A DNA stretch of 36,273 nucleotides from an uncultured Coprococcus sp. Its GTDB lineage: Bacteria > Bacillota > Clostridia > Lachnospirales > Lachnospiraceae. The position numbers and the translations under genes were made by a program. A model generated the notes under the pieces. It was not told the origin of the DNA and did not search any database. It saw only the letters and a list, made by a program, of their open reading frames with translations. This document shows positions 36,048 through 36,273 of this stretch, piece after piece (positions within the stretch are counted from its first letter, which is position 1; each line of letters starts with the position of its first letter). Location of the stretch: NCBI GenBank assembly GCA_900548315.1, contig URJU01000003.1, forward strand, positions 1 to 36,273, written 5' to 3'.

Positions 36048-36243
36048 CTATTCCTTACCATATGTATGTGCACCAGTGAACTTATTGAGTCTGACTCGTC
36101 CAACTGAATCCGATGAATTATACTTTGTAAATTTATACTCACCAAATCCCTCCAGAACCTGACCATCTGATTTTCTTATCTTGATGATCTGGCTTGAAAG
36201 TGCTGTGGATTCACCATCTGCATTATAAGCACTGCTATAATAT
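36048..36243 (-). CDS. C-terminal fragment of a probable pilin-like or surface protein
   Basis: About 64 residues of genuine sequence run from YYSSAYNADGE to FTGAHTYGKE and a TAA stop at 36050-36048. The 5' part is missing because the contig ends in adapter sequence. Its place directly ahead of a prepilin gene, with 13 bases between, and the polar beta-type composition suggest another minor pilin or secreted protein of the same operon. No domain can be assigned from this fragment. Any predicted start reading MGSEMCIRD is artefactual. Confidence 0.7.
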
Positions 36244-36273
36244 CTGTCTCTTATACACATCTCCGAGCCCACG
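36244..36273. other. Illumina Nextera/Tn5 adapter contamination
   Basis: The final 30 bases begin with the 19-base Tn5 mosaic end CTGTCTCTTATACACATCT and continue CCGAGCCCACG, which is the reverse complement of the Nextera read-2 transposase adapter. Read in reverse it encodes GSEMCIRD, a peptide often seen in databases from untrimmed assemblies. It is not biological, and it marks this as an assembly end. Confidence 0.97.

Noticed and set aside
36244..36262. Tn5 mosaic end suggesting a mobile element
   Set aside because: It continues directly into the Nextera adapter sequence at a contig end and has no transposase nearby, so it is library contamination.
1..36273. CRISPR arrays, tRNA or rRNA genes
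   Set aside because: No regularly spaced direct repeats, cloverleaf-type sequences or rRNA-like segments were noticed on reading the window; the intergenic gaps are short.

Overview
The window reads like one end of a draft contig from an anaerobic, spore-forming-type Firmicute, most likely class Clostridia and probably family Lachnospiraceae. This is inferred from gene content, the conserved sporulation synteny, strong AGGAGG-type ribosome sites and moderate G+C; no species can be named from sequence alone. Every supported gene lies on the minus strand, so transcription runs from high to low coordinates.

Reading in the direction of transcription: (1) 36.27-28.36 kb: at the contig end, a truncated gene fused to Illumina Nextera/Tn5 adapter sequence, then a type IV prepilin-like protein, then a giant 2244-residue secreted protein with several GATase/ThuA-like modules. 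Together these look like the tail of a pilus- or pseudopilus-type surface locus. (2) 28.18-22.32 kb: a fused shikimate dehydrogenase-shikimate kinase, an Xaa-Pro peptidase, a YfhO-type membrane protein and elongation factor P, which ends in a strong terminator. (3) 22.15-17.21 kb: the complete eight-gene spoIIIA operon (AA to AH), encoding the mother-cell half of the forespore feeding channel. (4) 17.07-7.86 kb: a tightly packed housekeeping operon behind a clear sigma-A promoter: Asp23-family gene, nusB, xseA, xseB, ispA, dxs, tlyA, nadK, argR, recN. Several of its genes overlap or abut. (5) 7.78-2.57 kb: spoIVB, a SulP anion transporter, a Spo0A paralogue with a degraded receiver, and a canonical spo0A with its own sigma-A promoter. 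The order efp-spoIIIA-asp23-nusB-xse-ispA-dxs-tlyA-argR-recN-spoIVB-spo0A matches the well-known Bacillus/Clostridium arrangement; the SulP gene and the second Spo0A are additions. (6) 2.36-0.49 kb: two tandem AstE/AspA (M14-like) proteins, the second lacking its zinc histidines. (7) 0.44-0 kb: the start of an AT-rich acyltransferase-3 gene that runs off the window.

Most of the window is ordinary core genome. The parts that deserve a second look are the giant protein/prepilin locus, the tandem Spo0A pair, the enzyme/pseudoenzyme AstE pair, some terminator-promoter overlaps, and the sequencing-adapter artefact at 36244-36273, which creates a false protein N-terminus. There is no intergenic gap above about 210 bases, and I saw no rRNA, tRNA, CRISPR array or insertion sequence.
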